DNA from: Methylobacterium sp. J-077
GTDB taxonomy: Bacteria > Pseudomonadota > Alphaproteobacteria > Rhizobiales > Beijerinckiaceae
DNA length: 64,000 nt
NCBI RefSeq assembly: GCF_022829365.1
Contig: NZ_JAKSYJ010000216.1
Span: 62,001 to 126,000 of the forward strand
Direction: 5' to 3'
Shown here: positions 34,419 to 44,391 of the stretch, one piece after another
Layout: every line of letters begins with the position of its first letter
Position numbering within the stretch: the stretch's first letter is position 1
Made by a program: the position numbers and the translations under genes
The notes under the pieces: model-generated
What the model saw: the letters and a program-made list of their open reading frames with translations, nothing else
Database searches by the model: none
Told to the model about the DNA's origin: nothing

Positions 34419-36509
34419 ATGTCCCGCCCTGCGTCATCCCTGTTCAGCCCCGCTCTCGTCGGACCCGCCCTCGTCGGCTCCGTAAAAAAGCTCGACCCGC
34501 GCGCCATGATCCGCAACCCGGTCATGTTCGTCGTCGAGGTCGTGGCCGCCCTCACGACCGTGCTGTTCGTCCGCGACCTCGTGGTCGGCGCCAGCGACCT
34601 GCTGTTTTCCGGCCAGATCATCCTCTGGCTGTGGTTCACCCTGATCTTCGCCAACTTCGCCGAGGCCCTCGCCGAGGGCCGGGGCAAGGCCCAGGCCGAC
34701 AGCCTGCGGCGCACCCGCACCGAGATGACGGCCAGACGCCTGACAGGCTCGGGGCGCGACTCCGAGACCGTCCCGGGCACGTCGCTCAAGGTTGGCGACG
34801 TCGTCCTGGTGGAGGCCGGTGAGCTCATCCCCTCCGACGGCGAGGTGATCGAGGGCGTGGCTTCCGTCAACGAGGCGGCGATCACCGGCGAATCCGCGCC
34901 GGTGATCCGGGAATCGGGCGGCGATCGCTCGGCTGTCACCGGCGGCACGCAGGTGCTCTCCGACGCGATCAAGGTCCGCATCACCGCCGCAGCGGGGTCG
35001 ACCTTCGTCGACCGCATGATTGCCCTGGTGGAGGGGGCCTCGCGGCAGAAGACGCCGAACGAGATCGCCCTGAACATCCTGCTCGCCGGCCTCACCATCG
35101 TGTTCGTGTTCGCGGTCGCCAGCATCCCCAGCTTCGCGTCCTATGCCGGTGGGGCCATCCCGCTGATCGTCCTGGTCGCGCTGTTCGTCACCCTGATCCC
35201 GACGACGATCGGCGCGCTCCTCTCGGCCATCGGCATCGCCGGCATGGACCGGCTGGTGCGTTTCAACGTGCTCGCCATGTCGGGCCGCGCCGTCGAGGCG
35301 GCGGGTGACGTCGACACGCTGCTGCTCGACAAGACCGGCACCATCACCCTCGGCAACCGGCAGGCCACCGAGTTCCGCCCGGTTTCGGGCGTGACGGAGC
35401 AGGATCTGGCGGATGCGGCGCAGCTCGCCTCGCTGGCCGACGAGACCCCAGAGGGCCGCTCGATCGTCGTGCTCGCGAAGGAGGCCTACGGCATCCGCGC
35501 CCGCGACATGGCGGGGCTGAACGCGACCTTCGTGCCATTCACCGCCCAGTCGCGCATGAGCGGCGTCGATCTCGACGGCGTGTCCATCCGCAAGGGCGCG
35601 GTCGACTCGGTCATCGCTGCCGTGACGGCACAGCCGATGGCGACCCGCGGTTCCAACGCGGCGCTGGCCTACTACCCGGCTGCCGAGACCGAGGTCGTGG
35701 GCGAACTTCGAGCCATCGCAGAGGCGATCGCCAAGGCCGGCGGCACGCCGCTCGCGGTGGCGAGGGACGGCCGGCTACTCGGAATCGTCTACCTGAAGGA
35801 CATCGTGAAGGGCGGCATCCGGGAGCGTTTCGCGGAGTTGCGGCAGATGGGCATCCGCACGGTGATGATCACCGGCGACAACCCGTTGACCGCCGCCGCC
35901 ATCGCCGCGGAGGCCGGCGTCGACGACTTCCTCGCCCAGGCCACCCCGGAGGACAAGCTGGCGCTGATCCGCAAGGAACAGGCGCAGGGCAAGCTCGTCG
36001 CCATGTGCGGCGACGGCACCAACGATGCGCCGGCGCTGGCCCAGGCCGATGTCGGCGTCGCCATGAACACCGGCACGGTGGCGGCCCGCGAGGCCGGCAA
36101 CATGGTCGATCTCGATTCCGATCCGACCAAGCTCATCGAGATCGTCGGCATCGGCAAGCAGTTGCTGATGACCCGGGGGGCGCTGACGACCTTTTCCATC
36201 GCCAACGACGTAGCGAAGTACTTCGCGATCATCCCCGCCATGTTCCTGACGCTCTACCCGCAATTGCAGGCGCTGAACGTCATGGGCCTGGCCTCGCCGC
36301 AGAGCGCGATCCTCTCGGCGATCATCTTCAACGCCCTGATCATCGTGGCGCTGATCCCGCTCGCCCTGCGGGGCGTGACCTACCGCGCCGTCGGCGCCCC
36401 CGCGCTGCTGCGCCGGAATCTGCTGATCTACGGGCTCGGCGGCGTCCTGGTGCCGTTTGCCGGCATCAAGGCCATCGACCTCGCCGTCACCGCCCTCCAT
36501 CTCACGTAA
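34419..36509 (+). CDS. kdpB: Potassium-transporting P-type ATPase subunit B
   Basis: 696 residues. The phosphorylation motif DKTGTIT has its Asp at residue 304; the TGES dephosphorylation loop (AAITGESAPV) is at about 150 and GDGTNDAPAL, the hinge motif, is intact. It is the ATP-hydrolysing catalytic subunit of the KdpFABC pump, with seven or so membrane helices. It follows the extra small gene by about 60 bases. Phosphorylation at the TGES loop Ser is known to inhibit KdpB in E. coli; the Ser is present here. Confidence 0.97.
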   Translation: MSRPASSLFSPALVGPALVGSVKKLDPRAMIRNPVMFVVEVVAALTTVLFVRDLVVGASDLLFSGQIILWLWFTLIFANFAEALAEGRGKAQADSLRRTRTEMTARRLTGSGRDSETVPGTSLKVGDVVLVEAGELIPSDGEVIEGVASVNEAAITGESAPVIRESGGDRSAVTGGTQVLSDAIKVRITAAAGSTFVDRMIALVEGASRQKTPNEIALNILLAGLTIVFVFAVASIPSFASYAGGAIPLIVLVALFVTLIPTTIGALLSAIGIAGMDRLVRFNVLAMSGRAVEAAGDVDTLLLDKTGTITLGNRQATEFRPVSGVTEQDLADAAQLASLADETPEGRSIVVLAKEAYGIRARDMAGLNATFVPFTAQSRMSGVDLDGVSIRKGAVDSVIAAVTAQPMATRGSNAALAYYPAAETEVVGELRAIAEAIAKAGGTPLAVARDGRLLGIVYLKDIVKGGIRERFAELRQMGIRTVMITGDNPLTAAAIAAEAGVDDFLAQATPEDKLALIRKEQAQGKLVAMCGDGTNDAPALAQADVGVAMNTGTVAAREAGNMVDLDSDPTKLIEIVGIGKQLLMTRGALTTFSIANDVAKYFAIIPAMFLTLYPQLQALNVMGLASPQSAILSAIIFNALIIVALIPLALRGVTYRAVGAPALLRRNLLIYGLGGVLVPFAGIKAIDLAVTALHLT

Positions 36510-36526
36510 GGTCAGGGAAGACTTCC

Positions 36527-37132
36527 ATGATGAACCAGCTTCGGCCCGCCCTCGTCCTGCTCGTCGCCCTGACGGCGGTCACGGGCCTCGCCTACCCCCT
36601 CGCCATGACCGGCATCGCCGGGGCGATCTTCCCGGCCAAGGCCGCCGGCAGCCTGATCGAGCGCGACGGCAAAATCGTCGGCTCGAGCCTGATCGGCCAG
36701 ACCTTTACGGGCGCGAACTACTTCCACGGCCGGCCGTCGGCGACGAGTGCGCCCGACCCGGCCGATGCGAGCAAGACCGTGCCGGCGCCCTACAACGCGG
36801 CCAATTCCTCCGGCTCGAACCTCGGCCCGACGAGCGCCGCGCTGGCGGAACGCGTGAAGGGCGACCTCGACGCCCTGAAGACAGAGAGTCCGGGCACGCC
36901 GGTGCCGGTCGACCTCGTCACGACGAGCGGCTCGGGCCTGGACCCGGACATCTCGCCCGAGGCCGCCCTGTTCCAGGTGCCCCGGGTCGCCAAAGCCCGC
37001 AACCTCCCCGACGACAAGCTGCGCGACCTCGTGACGAGCCAGGTCCAGGGTCGCAGCCTCGGCCTGCTCGGCGAGCCGCGCGTCAACGTGTTAGCCTTGA
37101 ACCTCGCCCTCGACGATCTGGGACGCCGCTGA
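36527..37132 (+). CDS. kdpC: Potassium-transporting ATPase subunit C
   Basis: 201 residues: an N-terminal membrane helix (ALVLLVALTAVTGLAYPLAM) followed by a periplasmic domain containing GQTFTGANYFHGRPSAT and YNAANSSGSNLGPT, both family signatures. KdpC stabilises ATP binding or the KdpA-KdpB assembly. Two adjacent ATGs give starts at 36527 or 36530. It lies 17 bases after kdpB and 9 before kdpD. Confidence 0.96.
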   Translation: MMNQLRPALVLLVALTAVTGLAYPLAMTGIAGAIFPAKAAGSLIERDGKIVGSSLIGQTFTGANYFHGRPSATSAPDPADASKTVPAPYNAANSSGSNLGPTSAALAERVKGDLDALKTESPGTPVPVDLVTTSGSGLDPDISPEAALFQVPRVAKARNLPDDKLRDLVTSQVQGRSLGLLGEPRVNVLALNLALDDLGRR

Positions 37133-37141
37133 GGAACAATC

Positions 37142-39859
37142 TTGCCCGAGCCCGGCCGCGATCCGACCCGTCCCACCCCGGAGGCGCTACTCGAAGCGTC
37201 ACGCCGGGAGGGGCGCACGTGCGGCAGGCTCAAGGTCTTTCTCGGCGCGGCCCCCGGCGTCGGCAAGACCTACGAGATGCTCACCATCGGCCACGCGAGG
37301 CTGAAGTCCGGCACCGACGTGGCGGTCGGCGTGGTGGAGACCCACGGCCGCGTCGAGACCGAGGCTCTGCTCGACGGGTTCGAGGTGATCCCGCGACGGG
37401 CTGTGCCGTACCACGGCACCGTCCTCGAAGAGATGGACCTCGACGCGCTGCTCGCCCGCCGGCCCGCGCTCGCCCTGGTCGACGAGCTCGCCCACACCAA
37501 CGCGCCGGGCAGCCGCCATCCGAAGCGTTACCAGGACGTGGAGGAACTGCTCGACGCCGGCATCGACGTCTACACGACGCTGAACATCCAGCACGTCGAG
37601 AGCCTCAACGACGTGGTCGCGCAGATCACCCGCATACGGGTGCGCGAGACCGTGCCGGACGGCATTCTCGACCGAGCCGACGACATCGAGGTGGTCGATC
37701 TCAACCCGGACGACCTGATCGAGCGCCTCAAGGCCGGCAAGGTTTATCTCCCGACGAACGCCGAGCGCGCGCTCAAGCACTACTTTTCCCGCGGCAACCT
37801 CACCGCCTTGCGGGAGCTCGCCCTGCGCCGGACCGCCGACCGGGTCGACGACGAGCTCTTGAGCCACATGCGTGCGAATGCCATCGCCGGGCCCTGGGCG
37901 GCGGGCGAGCGGGTGCTGGTCTGCGTGAACGACGACCCCCGCTCCGCCGGCCTGGTGCGCTACGCCAAACGGCTCGCCGACCGCCTGCACGCGCCGTGGA
38001 CGGCCCTCGCCATCGAGAGCCCGCGCACCGCGTCCTTGAGCGAAACCGAGCGCGACCGGATCGCGGAGGCGCTGCGGCTGGCCGACCGGCTCGGCGGCGA
38101 CGCCGTGACCCTGCCGGGCGGCCGGCGCATCGCGGACGACGTCCTGGCCTATGCCCGGAGCGCCAACGTCAACCACATCGTCGTCGGCAAGGCGACGCGC
38201 TCCCGGTGGTTCGTGCTCGTCAACGGCTCGGTGGTGTACGACCTCGTCAGCCGGAGCGGCAACATCAGCGTGCATGTCGTACCCGGAGAGGCCATCCCGG
38301 TGGAGGGGTCTTCCCGCCGGTCCGTGGCCACGGCCGCGCCTGCGAGCACGGTCGACGCGTCCGGCTACCTGATGGCCCTGGTCGCGGTGTCGTTCGGCCT
38401 TGGCACCGCCATCCTCGCCCAGCCCTATGCCGGCGTGGAGAACGCCGACCTGTTCCTGCTCACCGCCGTCGTCGGCGTCGCCGTGCGGTGGGGGCTCGGG
38501 CCCTCCCTCCTGGCCGTGCTGGCGGCCTCGCTCGCCTACAATTTCTTCTTTCTGCCGCCGGTCTACACGCTCACCATCGCCGACCCAACCAACGTCGCGG
38601 CCTTCCTGCTCTTCACGATCGTGGCGGTCCTGGTCTCGAACCTCGCCGCCCGCGCCCGCCTCACCGCCATCGTCAGTCAGGGACGCGCCAAGGCGACGGA
38701 GCGGCTCTTCGGGTTCTCCCGCAAGCTGGCGGGCTGCGGCACCCTAGACGACGTGCTCTGGGCCACCTCCGCACAGGTCGCGGCGATGCTCAAGGTCCGG
38801 GTGGTCCTGCTCCTGCCCGAGGGCAAGGCGGTCACGGTCCGGGCGGGTTACCCGCCGGAGGACATGCTCGACGAGGCCGATCTCGCCGCGGCGCAGTGGG
38901 CTTTCGACAACGACCGGCCGGCCGGTCGCGGCGCCGACACGCTGCCGGGCGCCAAGCGCCTATTTATGCCGATGCGCACCGGGCGCGGCACCCTCGGCGT
39001 CATCGGCCTCGACGCCGACGGGACCGGCCCGATCCTGACGCCGGAGGACCGGCGCCTGCTCGATGCGCTCGCCGACATGGGCGCGCTCGCCATCGAGCGG
39101 GTGCGGCTCGTCGAGGATCTCGACAAGGCCGAGCGCGCCGCGGAGACAGACCGCCTGCGCCAGGCGCTGCTCACCTCGATCAGCCACGACCTGCGCACCC
39201 CGCTCGCCTCGGTGCTGGGCGCCGCGAGCACGCTGCGCGACCTCGACGCGGCGCTCCCTCCCGAAGCGAAGGCCGAGCTCCTGGCGACGATCATCGAGGA
39301 ATCGGAGCGGCTGAACCGCTTCATCGTGAACCTGCTCGACATGACGCGCCTGGAGGCCGGGGCGGTGGCGCCGAATCTGGCACCCCAGGACGTCGCGGAG
39401 ACCGTCGACACCGCCCTGCGGCGGACCCAGAAGATCCTGGCCGGACACCGGGTCGCGGTCGAGATCGCTCCCGACCTGCCGACGCTGCGGCTCGACCCGG
39501 TCCTGTTCGAGCAGGTTCTGGTCAACCTCCTCGACAACGCCGCCAAATACGCACCGGAGGATTCCACGGTGACCGTGCGCGCCTGGCGGGACGGCCGGTC
39601 CGTTCGCATCGAGGTGCTGGACGAGGGCAACGGCATCCCCGAGCCGGACATCGAGCGGGTGTTCGACAAATTCTACCGGGTGCGCAAGAGCGACCGAGTC
39701 CGTGCCGGGACGGGGCTCGGCCTTGCCATCTCGCGGGGCTTCGTGGAGGCGATGGGCGGCACCGTCACCGCCGGCAACCGTCGGGACCGGTTGGGTGCCG
39801 CCTTCACCGTGACGCTGCCGGCGCCGACCCGGACCGCACCGAGGGATATGGCCGCATGA
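37142..39859 (+). CDS. kdpD: Osmosensitive K+ channel histidine kinase KdpD
   Basis: 905 residues, full KdpD length. Order: N-terminal KdpD domain with Walker A GAAPGVGKT at residues 35-43, a universal-stress-like domain (about 255-375), four membrane helices (about 400-500), a GAF-like segment, then a HisKA domain with the phospho-accepting His682 in SISHDLRTPLAS and an HATPase domain. It senses low K+ or turgor and phosphorylates KdpE. The start is a TTG at 37142. The gene's stop overlaps the kdpE start by 4 bases. Confidence 0.96.
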   Translation: MPEPGRDPTRPTPEALLEASRREGRTCGRLKVFLGAAPGVGKTYEMLTIGHARLKSGTDVAVGVVETHGRVETEALLDGFEVIPRRAVPYHGTVLEEMDLDALLARRPALALVDELAHTNAPGSRHPKRYQDVEELLDAGIDVYTTLNIQHVESLNDVVAQITRIRVRETVPDGILDRADDIEVVDLNPDDLIERLKAGKVYLPTNAERALKHYFSRGNLTALRELALRRTADRVDDELLSHMRANAIAGPWAAGERVLVCVNDDPRSAGLVRYAKRLADRLHAPWTALAIESPRTASLSETERDRIAEALRLADRLGGDAVTLPGGRRIADDVLAYARSANVNHIVVGKATRSRWFVLVNGSVVYDLVSRSGNISVHVVPGEAIPVEGSSRRSVATAAPASTVDASGYLMALVAVSFGLGTAILAQPYAGVENADLFLLTAVVGVAVRWGLGPSLLAVLAASLAYNFFFLPPVYTLTIADPTNVAAFLLFTIVAVLVSNLAARARLTAIVSQGRAKATERLFGFSRKLAGCGTLDDVLWATSAQVAAMLKVRVVLLLPEGKAVTVRAGYPPEDMLDEADLAAAQWAFDNDRPAGRGADTLPGAKRLFMPMRTGRGTLGVIGLDADGTGPILTPEDRRLLDALADMGALAIERVRLVEDLDKAERAAETDRLRQALLTSISHDLRTPLASVLGAASTLRDLDAALPPEAKAELLATIIEESERLNRFIVNLLDMTRLEAGAVAPNLAPQDVAETVDTALRRTQKILAGHRVAVEIAPDLPTLRLDPVLFEQVLVNLLDNAAKYAPEDSTVTVRAWRDGRSVRIEVLDEGNGIPEPDIERVFDKFYRVRKSDRVRAGTGLGLAISRGFVEAMGGTVTAGNRRDRLGAAFTVTLPAPTRTAPRDMAA

Positions 39860-40578
39860 GCCCGACCATCCTGGTCATCGACGACGAGCCCCCAATCCGG
39901 AAATTGCTCCGCATGGGGCTCGCCACGCAGGGCTACGCCGTTCTTGAGGCGCCGAACGCCGCCGTCGCCCTGGAGGTGCTGGGCCGCGAAGCCCCCGACC
40001 TCGTCATCCTCGATCTCGGCCTGCCCGACATGCGCGGCCACGACCTGCTCCGCGCGATCCGCGTCAGCCATCCCGGGCTGCCAGTGGTGGTGCTGTCGAG
40101 CCGGGACGACGAGGCCGGCAAGGTCGAGGCCCTCGACCTCGGGGCCGACGACTACGTCACCAAGCCGTTCGGCATGGCCGAGCTTCTCGCCCGGCTGCGC
40201 GCGGCCCTGCGGCACCAGCTCGCAGTTCAGGGCGAGCGTCCGGTCTTCCGGGTCGAACGGCTCTCGATCGACCTCATCCGGCGCATCGTGAAGGTCGATG
40301 ACACCGAGGTGAAGCTCACGCCGCGGGAATACGACTTCCTGCGGGTGATGGTGCTGCATGCCGGCAAGGTGCTGACTCACGCCCAGCTGATGCAGGCGGT
40401 CTCGGTCTCCTCCGACCCGCAATATCTGCGGGTCTACATGCGCCAGCTCCGCCAGAAGCTCGAAGCCGATCCAGAGCGTCCGCGCATCCTGCTCACCGAG
40501 ACCGGCGTCGGCTACCGCCTGCGCGCGCCCGACGACGAGCCGACGCTCAAACCGCCCGTCGCGGAAAGCGGGCGCTGA
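39856..40578 (+). CDS. kdpE: Two-component response regulator KdpE
   Basis: 240 residues, OmpR type. The receiver domain starts ILVIDDEPPIRKLL; the phosphorylated Asp is residue 53 in ILDLGLPD, and Lys of YVTKPFG completes the switch. A winged-helix DNA-binding domain follows (about 130-230, VKLTPREYDFLRVM). ATGA overlap with kdpD gives coupled translation. KdpE activates the kdp genes; the palindrome upstream of the operon is a candidate target. Confidence 0.95.
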   Translation: MSPTILVIDDEPPIRKLLRMGLATQGYAVLEAPNAAVALEVLGREAPDLVILDLGLPDMRGHDLLRAIRVSHPGLPVVVLSSRDDEAGKVEALDLGADDYVTKPFGMAELLARLRAALRHQLAVQGERPVFRVERLSIDLIRRIVKVDDTEVKLTPREYDFLRVMVLHAGKVLTHAQLMQAVSVSSDPQYLRVYMRQLRQKLEADPERPRILLTETGVGYRLRAPDDEPTLKPPVAESGR

Positions 40579-40596
40579 CGCGTTCAGCCACCGGCG

Positions 40597-40815
40597 TCAC
40601 AACCGCAGCTCGATCCGCTCCGCGGAGAGCAGCACGGCATCAGGGCGATGATTGGTCTCGCCCGCTGCGTAATTCATCGCCGCCTCCCGGCTCCGAAACA
40701 ACCCACCGGCCCGCCCGTGGATCTCGATGGCGACCCAACGGCCCTTGGGATCCTGCCCGACGATGAACTGGGCGATCTCCCCTGCCGGGGCGACGATGTG
40801 GATGATGGGCGACAT
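40597..40815 (-). CDS. Small cytoplasmic protein of unknown function
   Basis: 72 residues with a beta-alpha-beta look: IIHIVAPAGEIAQFIVGQDPKG and a helix REAAMNYAAGE. It resembles small proteins that carry a DUF-like repeat of the WVAIEIHGRAGGLFRSREAA kind, but I cannot name the family. A GTG start at 40896 would add 27 residues without a matching ribosome-binding site; the ATG at 40815 is preferred. It converges on kdpE. Confidence 0.55.
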   Translation of the reverse strand: MSPIIHIVAPAGEIAQFIVGQDPKGRWVAIEIHGRAGGLFRSREAAMNYAAGETNHRPDAVLLSAERIELRL

Positions 40816-41029
40816 CGGATGTCTGGGGTTCCCGCGATCCTCCGGGAACCGCGCCCTCAAGCTGGGCCGGGACGCATAAAGGTTCGAGCGGGACACGGCA
40901 CCGATCGCGTAAGTGTCCCATTAGGATCGCCCGCGAGGCGCAGGCGGCGTCCGTGACAGCCAGCGTTGCCTCGCCGGTCCGCAGGGATGACGGATCCCGC
41001 TACTGCGACGCTGAAATCGCGCGACAGTT

Positions 41030-41410
41030 GAATATTCTGTTGAGCGAGCGCAGAGTTTTCGCTCGCCCTATGTGATAAATGGTTGGTCGACCGTCACTCA
41101 TTGATCGTCGGTTATAATTTATTTGATATAATTCAATATCGTAAGCGGATAAATCAAATGTAATCTACATTTCTTCAATTACATGTTTTTTAGATATGGA
41201 TGTTTCGCAGAGACAAATCCAGATTTTTGTTCTTTTTTATATCATGCAAGCGGACTTATATCGAGAACGCCGCAGTTCATGACGCGCTTTGCATAATTTA
41301 TGTCCCTAATCTTGTTGTTGATCTTGGCTTCTGTATTGATCAAAAATTATCTCGGTCATTTTTCAGCCAGATTGAATGAAAAATCAGACCTAATGAAGCA
41401 TTGATCAGGT
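41030..41410. other. AT-rich tract beside the tRNA-Asn integrase scar
   Basis: About 380 bases with AT content far above the rest of the window, with runs such as TTTTTTATATC and no open frame longer than 60 codons. Such composition is typical of DNA brought in by a mobile element. No repeat or RNA gene was recognised in it. Confidence 0.6.
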
Positions 41411-41504
41411 GGGGATGCTATTTGCGGCTCCGTGGCTGTGCCTTTATCGCTCGGCGCGCACAGGTGGCCGCCCACCTGTCTGCAGTGGCGTGATCCACAT
41501 CTAA

Positions 41505-41925
41505 ACGGAGTGGACCGAGCAGGAGGTCACGGTCGGGATCCTGCCGCCGCCGGCAGCGTCCATCGCAGCCGCGTCGATCGGCGAACTGACGTTCGTCGCG
41601 ACTGAGAATCGGCCCCCGGTACACCAAAGAGAGCTTCGGCAACTGGCTCGGAGCCATGTGCGCTGAGAGGGAACCGCCGAGCCGCGGGCATGGCCTGCGC
41701 AAAGCCAGCGCGCGCCGGGCTGCCGAGAACGGCGCCACGGAGGCCGAGCTGAACGCGTGGTTCGGGTGGGCGGAAGGCAGCCGCGAGAGCGCAACCTACG
41801 TGCGCGGCGCCAACCGAACGAAGCTCGCAGAGCGGATCACCGACTGCTGGAACGCGGTTGCTATTCCCGCACCTCGCAACCCGGTGCGGGATCGAAAGCA
41901 AAAAGCGCAGCGATCTGGAGATGTT
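41505..41925 (+). pseudogene. Decayed tyrosine-recombinase integrase, C-terminal half
   Basis: Two frames together show the catalytic part of a phage-type integrase. The first (about 41505-41612) ends with IAAASIGELTFVATENR, the second (from about 41620) reads YTKESFGNWLG, then HGLRKASA with the HxLR catalytic pair, then NAWFGW and a YVRGANR Tyr-containing ending. A frameshift between the frames and a stop at 41502-41504 upstream show decay. It lies 10 bases from the 3' end of tRNA-Asn, the normal place for an integrase at an island edge. Confidence 0.8.
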
Positions 41926-41935
41926 GGTAGGCTGA

Positions 41936-42011
41936 TGGCTCCCCGAGCAGGACTCGAACCTGCGACAAGGCGATTAACAGTCGCCTGCTCTACCAACTGA
42001 GCTATCGGGGA
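41936..42011 (-). tRNA. tRNA-Asn, anticodon GTT
   Basis: The minus strand folds as a full cloverleaf with acceptor TCCCCGA/TCGGGGA, anticodon stem GGCGA/TCGCC around a loop with GTT, T-arm CAGGTTCGAGTCCTG and encoded CCA (41936-41938). G discriminator. Its 3' end adjoins the integrase remnant. Confidence 0.96.
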
Positions 42012-42711
42012 TCACGAGCGGGTCTCTACACACCGGGATCGCGGGACGCAAGACCCTGAATCGCGGGATCTTCGCGGTTCTCGAAGGCGCGCGCCCTGTG
42101 GTCTGCTTGGCGAGGTGGTTTGCCGGCGCTCAACCGGCCGGGGCGTTGCTTTGATGCAACATCTGCTACGCGGCCGAGGCTTGGCGGTGCCAGGCGGCCG
42201 CGGAGGAGCGGCCCGCCGGGCGAGCCTCAAGCGTCATCGCGACCCTCGGCCAGCGATGCGCAGGCATCCCGCGCAAACGGCTTCCGGTCGCGGGGCCGCC
42301 CGGTTGCGTTCGGGCCTGCCCGCCTGGTCTCCTGAATCTCGACGTTGGGGCGGGATCCCGACGGGGGCCCGGCCGCGCACGCGCCACCGGAAACGCCACA
42401 GCCGGGGGCCCGTCTTCATCAGATTGTCCCGGATCGCCGCCGTCGCGGCGGGCGTGATCCTGGCGTCCACCGGTCGAGCCGGCCGGATCGCGCGGCGAAG
42501 GTCAGGTTTCCCGCCGCCGAGCCGTCGCGACAATCCAAGATTTTCTCGTGATCTCTGTAATCGTACTCAGCCATTTGTTCAAAAGAGTACAGTCGTAATG
42601 GCGTTGTCTGAAAGTCATATCCATCGCGTTTGCCGGCTATATTTAACCCGAGCGCAAGCGTTGCTATATTAGGGCTCCCTTCTGATTCTTGCGGACACCG
42701 GTCTCCTTCTC
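42012..42711. other. Long intergenic region between tRNA-Asn and the first chemoreceptor
   Basis: About 700 bases with no gene I can support on either strand. The last 150 bases (from 42540) are AT-richer and contain A/T runs that may form the promoter of the chemoreceptor gene. Residual frames lack ribosome-binding sites and domain features. Confidence 0.4.
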
Positions 42712-44391
42712 ATGCGCATCTCTCTCGGCCTCAAGCTGGCGGCGGTCGTCGGCCTGCTGGGCTTCGTGGCAATCGGCATCTCGGCCTTCGCCATCCGGCA
42801 ATCGTTGTGGGAGCAGGAGCGCGCCGCCGCCACGGACAAGATCTGGAACGCCGGACTCCAGGCCGGTGCCCTGGGTCAGGCGATCGAGCACGCGGTCGTG
42901 CAGGCGACCGCCCTCTATACGGCAGAGGACACTGCGGAGGCGCGCACGCGCCTGTCCGCCCTGCAGGAGGCCCTGGCGGCGGTGGAGCAGGTCAGGGGGC
43001 CGTTCCTGGAAGCGATGGAGGATCAGCTGCCCCAGGACCGGCGCCGCCGGTTCGACCTGTTCGTGAAGGAGTTCGTCGCCTACCAGACCGACACGGCCGA
43101 GTTGGGCCTGACGATCTCGCCGAAGGCCGCCTTGATCCAGGCTACCGACGAGGCGACGGTGAAGAACCGCGAGCACATGGTCGCGGAGATCGGCCTGCTC
43201 GGCCGAGAGGTGCTGGCCCGCTTGAACGAGCGCCGTGCCGCCGACGCCGCGGATCGCCAAAAGGCCCGCCTGGCGCTGATCGCGGTGCCGGCCGTGGCGC
43301 TCGCCTTCGGGCTGCTCGCCGCGATCTGGATCATCTTCACCCAGGTCCGGCGGCCGCTCAACCGGCTGAAGGCCAGCATGACGGCCCTGGCCGCCAACGA
43401 TCTCGGGCGCACGATCCCGTTCACCCAGCGTCGCGACGAGATCGGCGAGATGGCCGCCGCCATCGCGGGCTTCCAGACGGCCCTGATCGAGAAGCGGAGC
43501 CTCGACGCCGAGGCGCAGGCCCGCCGCGACCGTGACCGTGTCCGGGCCGAGCAGCTGGCCGATGCGACCCGCGCTTTCGAGGGCGAGACGCACCGCGCGG
43601 TGGCGGACCTCGCCGGATCGGCGGACTCGATGCAGGAGGCGGCCGCGACGCTCACCGGCACGGCCGGGGACATGGCCGCCCGGGCCGCCGTGGTCGCGGG
43701 AGCCTCTAGCCAGACCGCCGGCATCGTCGACAGCATCGCCAGCGCGGCCGAAGAGTTCGCGGCCTCCGCCCGGGAGATCGAGGAGCGGGTCCGGCACACG
43801 AGCGAGATCGCGGCCACGGCCCTCAGCGATACCAAGCAGCTGGAATTCACGGTCTCGAGCCTGTCGCAGGCGGCCGGGGAGATCGACGCCGTCGTGACCC
43901 TGATCCGCACGGTGGCCGAGCAGACCAACCTGCTCGCGCTCAACGCCACGATCGAGGCGGCCCGCGCCGGAGCCGCGGGGCGCGGCTTCGCCGTCGTGGC
44001 CGCGGAGGTGAAGGCGCTGGCCGGCCAGACGGCGCTCGCCACCGACCGCATCACCGGGCAGGTCGGGTCGATCCAGGGGGCGGCGGCCAACACGGTCAAC
44101 GCCATCGCGTCGATCGGCGAGACCATCGCCCGGATGAGCCTGATCGCCTCCGAGGTCGCCCAGGCGGCGGATCAGCAGGGTGCCGCCAGCCAGGAGATCG
44201 CCCGCGCCATTTCGGATGCAGCGGCGGATTCGCACAAGGTCTCGGAGAGCGTCGGAGGCGTGCGCGCCGCCGCGGCCTCCAACGAGGTGCAGGCGGAGCA
44301 GGTGCGCGGCAGCGCCTCCCGGGTCAGCACCGGAACCCGGACCCTGCAGCATGCGATCGAGACCTTTCTGGGTCAGGTGCACGCCGCCTGA
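42712..44391 (+). CDS. Methyl-accepting chemotaxis protein
   Basis: 559 residues. Membrane helix 1 at about 8-28 (AAVVGLLGFVAIGISAFA), a helical periplasmic sensor at about 30-180 of the four-helix-bundle kind, helix 2 at about 186-207 (ALIAVPAVALAFGLLAAIWI), a HAMP domain, and a long coiled-coil signalling domain. The hairpin tip EQTNLLALNATIEAARAG lies at about residue 402, matching the CheA/CheW contact. It senses a ligand outside the cell and controls flagellar rotation. Two tRNA-linked integrase scars bracket it. No chemotaxis operon genes are adjacent. Confidence 0.94.
   Translation: MRISLGLKLAAVVGLLGFVAIGISAFAIRQSLWEQERAAATDKIWNAGLQAGALGQAIEHAVVQATALYTAEDTAEARTRLSALQEALAAVEQVRGPFLEAMEDQLPQDRRRRFDLFVKEFVAYQTDTAELGLTISPKAALIQATDEATVKNREHMVAEIGLLGREVLARLNERRAADAADRQKARLALIAVPAVALAFGLLAAIWIIFTQVRRPLNRLKASMTALAANDLGRTIPFTQRRDEIGEMAAAIAGFQTALIEKRSLDAEAQARRDRDRVRAEQLADATRAFEGETHRAVADLAGSADSMQEAAATLTGTAGDMAARAAVVAGASSQTAGIVDSIASAAEEFAASAREIEERVRHTSEIAATALSDTKQLEFTVSSLSQAAGEIDAVVTLIRTVAEQTNLLALNATIEAARAGAAGRGFAVVAAEVKALAGQTALATDRITGQVGSIQGAAANTVNAIASIGETIARMSLIASEVAQAADQQGAASQEIARAISDAAADSHKVSESVGGVRAAAASNEVQAEQVRGSASRVSTGTRTLQHAIETFLGQVHAA

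Noticed and set aside
36457..39855. A very long plus-strand frame running through the end of kdpB, kdpC and kdpD
   Set aside because: It is an out-of-frame shadow with Arg/Pro-rich content; only its last 240 codons, from 39856, are a real gene (kdpE).
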